Shown here piece by piece: positions 59,790 to 64,000 of a stretch of DNA of 64,000 nt. The number at the start of each line of letters is the position of its first letter. The first letter of the stretch is position 1. The notes beneath the pieces were generated by a model. The model did no database searches. It was given only the letters and a program-made list of their open reading frames with translations, and was not told the DNA's origin. A program made the position numbers and the translations under genes. Source of the stretch: Calliopsis andreniformis (lineage: Eukaryota; Arthropoda; Insecta; Hymenoptera; Andrenidae); contig NW_027480423.1 of NCBI RefSeq assembly GCF_051401765.1, positions 8,556,001-8,620,000 on the forward strand, written 5' to 3'.

Positions 59790-61783
59790 TGTATTTATAT
59801 TGTATTTTATGCTTCAGGCGTTCACTTCTTAGGCCCTATCTATTCGATCTGGTGGAACAACGCCATAGGGTGAAGCCTAGGTTGCCCGGAACGTAGAAAA
59901 GACCATAACTTTTACACTGGTAGCATTTATTCGTTTTATACAATGGAAAAACCGTTCTATTTATTTTCTATTTTATGCTTCGGGCGTTGACTTCTGAGGC
60001 CCTAACTGTTTTGATCTGGTGGAGCAACGCCCTGGAGTGAAGCCTAGGTTGCCCGGAACGTAGAAATGACCATAACTTTCACACTGGTTGCTATTATTCG
60101 TTTTATACGATGGAAAAGCTGTTGTATTTATATCGTACTTTATGCTTCTGGCGTTGACTTCTAAGGCCCTCAACTATTCGATCTGGTGGAGCAACGCCCT
60201 AGAGTGAAGCCTAGGTTGCCCGGAACGTACAAATGACCATTACTTTCACACTGTTTGCAATTATTCATTTTATACGATGGAAATGCAGTTGTATTTATAT
60301 TGCATTTTATTCTTCTGGCGTTGACTTTTAAGGCCGTAGCTATTAGATGTGGTGGAGCAACGCTCTAGAGTCTCGCATAGGTTGCCCGGAACGTAGAAAT
60401 GACCATTACTTTCACAATGTATGCGAATATTCATTTTATACGATGGAAAAACTGTTGTACTTATATTGTATTTTATTCTTCTGGCGTTGAATTCTAAGTC
60501 CCTAGCTTTTCGATCTCGTGGAGCAACGCCCTAGAGTGAAACCTAGGTTACCCGGAACGTAGAAATGACCAGTACTTTCACACTGGTTGCAGTTATTCCT
60601 GTTATACGATGGAAAAACTGTTGCACCTTTATTGTATTTTATGCTTCTGGCGTTGACATCTAAGGCCCTAACTGTTTGATCTGGTGGAGCAACGCCCTAG
60701 AGTGAAGCCTAGGTTGCCCGGAACGTAGAAATGACCATAACTTTCACACTGGTTGCTATTATTCGTTTTATACGATGGAAAAACTGTGATATTTATATTG
60801 TATTTTATGCTTCTGGCGTTAACTTCTTAGGCCCTAACTATTCGATCTGGTGGAACAACACCCTAGAGTGAAGCCTAGGTTGCCTGGAACGTTGAAATGA
60901 CCATCACTTTCACACGGGTTGCAATTATTCCTGTTATAGGATGGAAAGACTGTTGTATTTTTATTGTATTTTATGCTTCACGCGTTGACTTCTGAGGCCG
61001 TAGCTATTCGATGTGGTGGATGAACGCCATAGAGTGAAGCCTAGGTTGCCCGGAACGTAGAAATGTCCATATCTTTCACACTGTTTGCAATTATTACTTT
61101 TATACGATGGCAATGCTGTTGTATATTTATTGCATTTTATGCTTCGGGCATTGACTTCTAAGGACCTAACTATTCAATCTGTTGGAGCAACGCCATTGGG
61201 TGAAGCCTAGGTTGCCCGGAACGTAGAAATGACCATAACTTTCACACTGGTTGCAATTATTCGTTTTATACGATGGAAAATCTGTTGTATTTATATCGTA
61301 TTTTATGCTTCTGGCGTTAACTTCTTAGGCCCTAACTATTCGATCTGGTGGAACAACACCCTAGAGTGAAGCCTAGGTTGCCTGGAACGTAGAAATGACC
61401 ATCACATTCACACGGGTTGCAATTATTCCTGTTATAGGATGGAAAGACTGTTGTATTTTTATTGTATTTTATGCTTCACGCGTTGACTTCTGAGGCCGTA
61501 GCTATTCGATGTGGTGGATGAACGCCATAGAGTGAAGCCTAGGTTGCCCGGAACGTAGAAATGTCCATATCTTTCACACTGTTTGCAATTATTACTTTTA
61601 TACGATGGCAATGCTGTTGTATATTTATTGCATTTTATGCTTCGGGCATTGACTTCTAAGGACCTAACTATTCAATCTGTTGGAGCAACGCCATTGGGTG
61701 AAGCCTAGGTTGCCCGGAACGTAGAAATGACCATAACTTTCACACTGGTTGCAATTATTCGTTTTATACGATGGAAAATCTGT
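59790..61783 (-). repeat. 12-mer HOR (1,994 bp), copy 1
   Basis: GCTTCAGGCGTTCACTTC at 59,811 recurs at 61,805, and all later landmarks repeat at 1,994 bp (12 x 166 + 2). Contents in order: AGAAAAGACCATAACTTTTA monomer, CTGTTTTGATCTGG monomer, cassette III, then two 3-mer units of 498 bp each. Confidence 0.92.
60210..60735 (-). repeat. Cassette III, copy 4
   Basis: Tag at 60,276. It has the private AGAGTCTCGCATAGG shared with copy 5, and lies inside the first 12-mer HOR unit. Confidence 0.85.
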
Positions 61784-61795
61784 TGTATTTATATC
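60800..61795 (-). repeat. Nested 3-mer (498-bp) tandem pair
   Basis: GTTAACTTCTTAGGCCC at 60,818 and 61,316 (498 bp). Each unit holds CACACGGGTTGCAATTATTC, GCTTCACGCGTTGACTTC with GGATGAACGCC, and GGCAATGCTGTTGTATATTT with GGGCATTGACTTC. Related single units lie at about 50.1-50.5 and 54.4-54.8 kb. Confidence 0.91.
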
Positions 61796-62203
61796 GTATT
61801 TTATGCTTCAGGCGTTCACTTCTTAGGCCCTATCTATTCGATCTGGTGGAAGAACGCCATAGGGTGAAGCCTAGGTTGCCCGGAACGTAGAAAAGACCAT
61901 AACTTTTACACTGGTAGCATTTATTCGTTTTATACAATGGAAAAACCGTTCTATTTATTTTCTATTTTATGCTTCGGGCGTTGACTTCTGAGGCCCTAAC
62001 TGTTTTGATCTGGTGGAGCAACGCCCTGGAGTGAAGCCTAGGTTGCCCGGAACGTAGAAATGACCATAACTTTCACACTGGTTGCTATTATTCGTTTTAT
62101 ACGATGGAAAAGCTGTTGTATTTATATCGTACTTTATGCTTCTGGCGTTGACTTCTAAGGCCCTCAACTATTCGATCTGGTGGAGCAACGCCCTAGAGTG
62201 AAG

Positions 62204-62729
62204 CCTAGGTTGCCCGGAACGTACAAATGACCATTACTTTCACACTGTTTGCAATTATTCATTTTATACGATGGAAATGCAGTTGTATTTATATTGCATT
62301 TTATTCTTCTGGCGTTGACTTTTAAGGCCGTAGCTATTAGATGTGGTGGAGCAACGCTCTAGAGTCTCGCATAGGTTGCCCGGAACGTAGAAATGACCAT
62401 TACTTTCACAATGTATGCGAATATTCATTTTATACGATGGAAAAACTGTTGTACTTATATTGTATTTTATTCTTCTGGCGTTGAATTCTAAGTCCCTAGC
62501 TTTTCGATCTCGTGGAGCAACGCCCTAGAGTGAAACCTAGGTTACCCGGAACGTAGAAATGACCAGTACTTTCACACTGGTTGCAGTTATTCCTGTTATA
62601 CGATGGAAAAACTGTTGCACCTTTATTGTATTTTATGCTTCTGGCGTTGACATCTAAGGCCCTAACTGTTTGATCTGGTGGAGCAACGCCCTAGAGTGAA
62701 GCCTAGGTTGCCCGGAACGTAGAAATGAC
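62204..62729 (-). repeat. Cassette III, copy 5
   Basis: Tag at 62,270, exactly 1,994 bp after copy 4, with the same AGAGTCTCGCATAGG. It was copied as part of the 12-mer HOR. Confidence 0.86.
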
Positions 62730-62793
62730 CATAACTTTCACACTGGTTGCTATTATTCGTTTTATACGATGGAAAAACTGTTATATTTATATT

Positions 62794-63795
62794 GTATTTT
62801 ATGCTTCTGGCGTTAACTTCTTAGGCCCTAACTATTCGATCTGGTGGAACAACACCCTAGAGTGAAGCCTAGGTTGCCTGGAACGTTGAAATGACCATCA
62901 CTTTCACACGGGTTGCAATTATTCCTGTTATAGGATGGAAAGACTGTTGTATTTTTATTGTATTTTATGCTTCACGCGTTGACTTCTGAGGCCGTAGCTA
63001 TTCGATGTGGTGGATGAACGCCATAGAGTGAAGCCTAGGTTGCCCGGAACGTAGAAATGTCCATATCTTTCACACTGTTTGCAATTATTACTTTTATACG
63101 ATGGCAATGCTGTTGTATATTTATTGCATTTTATGCTTCGGGCATTGACTTCTAAGGACCTAACTATTCAATCTGTTGGAGCAACGCCATTGGGTGAAGC
63201 CTAGGTTGCCCGGAACGTAGAAATGACCATAACTTTCACACTGGTTGCAATTATTCGTTTTATACGATGGAAAATCTGTTGTATTTATATCGTATTTTAT
63301 GCTTCTGGCGTTAACTTCTTAGGCCCTAACTATTCGATCTGGTGCAACAACACCCTAGAGTGAAGCCTAGGTTGCCTGGAACGTAGAAATGACCATCACA
63401 TTCACACGGGTTGCAATTATTCCTGTTATAGGATGGAAAGACTGTTGTATTTTTATTGTATTTTATGCTTCACGCGTTGACTTCTGAGGCCGTAGCTATT
63501 CGATGTGGTGGATGAACGCCATAGAGTGAAGCCTAGGTTGCCCGGAACGTAGAAATGTCCATATCTTTCACACTGTTTGCAATTATTACTTTTATACGAT
63601 GGCAATGCTGTTGTATATTTATTGCATTTTATGCTTCGGGCATTGACTTCTAAGGACCTAACTATTCAATCTGTTGGAGCAACGCCATTGGGTGAAGCCT
63701 AGGTTGCCCGGAACGTAGAAATGACCATAACTTTCACACTGGTTGCAATTATTCGTTTTATACGATGGAAAAGCTGTTGTATTTATATCGTATTT
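62794..63795 (-). repeat. Nested 3-mer (498-bp) tandem pair, second HOR copy
   Basis: GTTAACTTC at 62,812 and 63,310, 1,994 bp after the pair at 60,818 and 61,316. The 3-mer pair therefore existed before the 12-mer was duplicated. The second unit differs by GGTGCAACAACACCC near 63,342. Confidence 0.9.
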
Positions 63796-64000
63796 TATGC
63801 TTCTGGCGTTGACTTCTTAGGCCCTAACTATTCCATCTGGTGGAACAGCGCCCTAGGGTGAAGCGTAGTTTGCCCGGAAAGTAGAAATGACCATAACTTT
63901 CACACTGGTAGCAATTATTCGTTTTATACGATGGAAAAACTGTTCTATTTATTTTGTATTTTATGCTTCGGGCGTTGACTTCTAAGGCCCTAACTATTCG

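Larger units (their letters stand above)
61784..63795 (-). repeat. 12-mer HOR (1,994 bp), copy 2
   Basis: Second unit, nearly identical. It stops matching at about 63,795, where GAAAAGCTGTTG and GCGTTGACTTCTTAGG replace the start of a third unit. A third full copy is therefore absent at this end. Confidence 0.92.
29896..64000 (-). repeat. Satellite array, right arm (same 166-bp monomer, minus orientation)
   Basis: About 205 copies of the same monomer, now reading as its reverse complement: GGCGTTGACTTCTAAGGCC, then ATTCGATCTGGTGGAGCAAC, GCCCTAGAGTGAAGCCTAGG, TTGCCCGGAACGTAGAAATG, ACCATAACTTTCACACTGG, TTGCAATTATTCG, TTTTATACGATGGAAAAAC and so on. GTTGAC-type landmarks lie at 29,905, 30,071 and 30,237 (166 bp apart). 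From 30,071 to 63,974 there are 204 repeats plus exactly 39 bp, and a 39-bp insertion near 31,977 explains that surplus. Subtypes overlap those of the left arm but are arranged in different HORs. The arm runs off the window end in mid-monomer. No gene, transposon or unique DNA is visible within it. Confidence 0.96.

Noticed and set aside
1..64000. CRISPR array
   Set aside because: The repeat is 166 bp with no short conserved repeat alternating with unique spacers; the whole unit is repeated, and there are no cas genes.
1..64000. Transposon or retroelement insertions, rRNA, tRNA or telomere repeats inside the array
   Set aside because: Monomer register was followed step by step through 1-1,282 and about 12.9-18.9 kb, by total drift across both arms, and at scattered landmarks elsewhere; every departure above 2 bp that I found is a short satellite-derived indel. 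No foreign segment was found.

Overview
The whole 64 kb window is one tandem-repeat (satellite DNA) locus. The unit is about 166 bp, measured by hand from recurring landmarks: the GAAGTCAACGCC landmark falls at 120, 286, 452, 618, 784, 950 and 1116, exactly 166 bp each time. I could support no protein-coding gene, RNA gene, transposon or CRISPR array. About 385 monomers fill the window. A hand-made consensus is about 41% G+C and uneven: a stretch of about 50 bp is near 20% G+C and the other 116 bp near 50%. A nucleosome-sized monomer, multi-level higher-order repeats (HORs) and the lack of genes point to a eukaryotic centromeric or pericentromeric (or other heterochromatic) array. I do not recognise the satellite family and cannot name the organism.

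Layout. Bases 1-29,871 are about 180 monomers on the plus strand. Near 29,872-29,895 there is a short, almost pure A/T junction, after which the same monomer continues to the end (29,896-64,000, about 205 monomers) on the minus strand. The array therefore holds one polarity switch, with the two arms pointing at each other.

Array history. Both arms are mosaics of segmental duplications at near-integer multiples of the monomer. Left arm: a 3-mer (498 bp) array at 1-2,330; a 4-mer cassette present five times; a second cassette present four times; 8-mer, 5-mer, 4-mer and 2-mer duplications; and a tandem 18-mer (2,987 bp) pair covering about 23,985-29,700 next to the junction. Right arm: a 17-mer (2,820 bp) pair at about 38,695-44,020; a block of about 2.8 kb present at 35.1-37.9 kb and again at 46.0-48.7 kb with exactly one monomer removed; a 6-mer (996 bp) pair; a 23-mer duplication; and a 12-mer (1,994 bp) pair at 59.8-63.8 kb with 3-mer (498 bp) duplications nested inside. 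The same offsets (3, 5, 8 and 18 monomers) recur at unrelated places, as expected from repeated out-of-register exchange.

Only a few monomers break the 166-bp register by more than 1-2 bp: a 69-bp deletion near 14,310, a 36-bp insertion near 18,705 and a 39-bp insertion near 31,977. These three events explain nearly all the net register drift I measured. Open reading frames up to 118 codons exist, but they are by-products of the repeat and are not annotated as genes.
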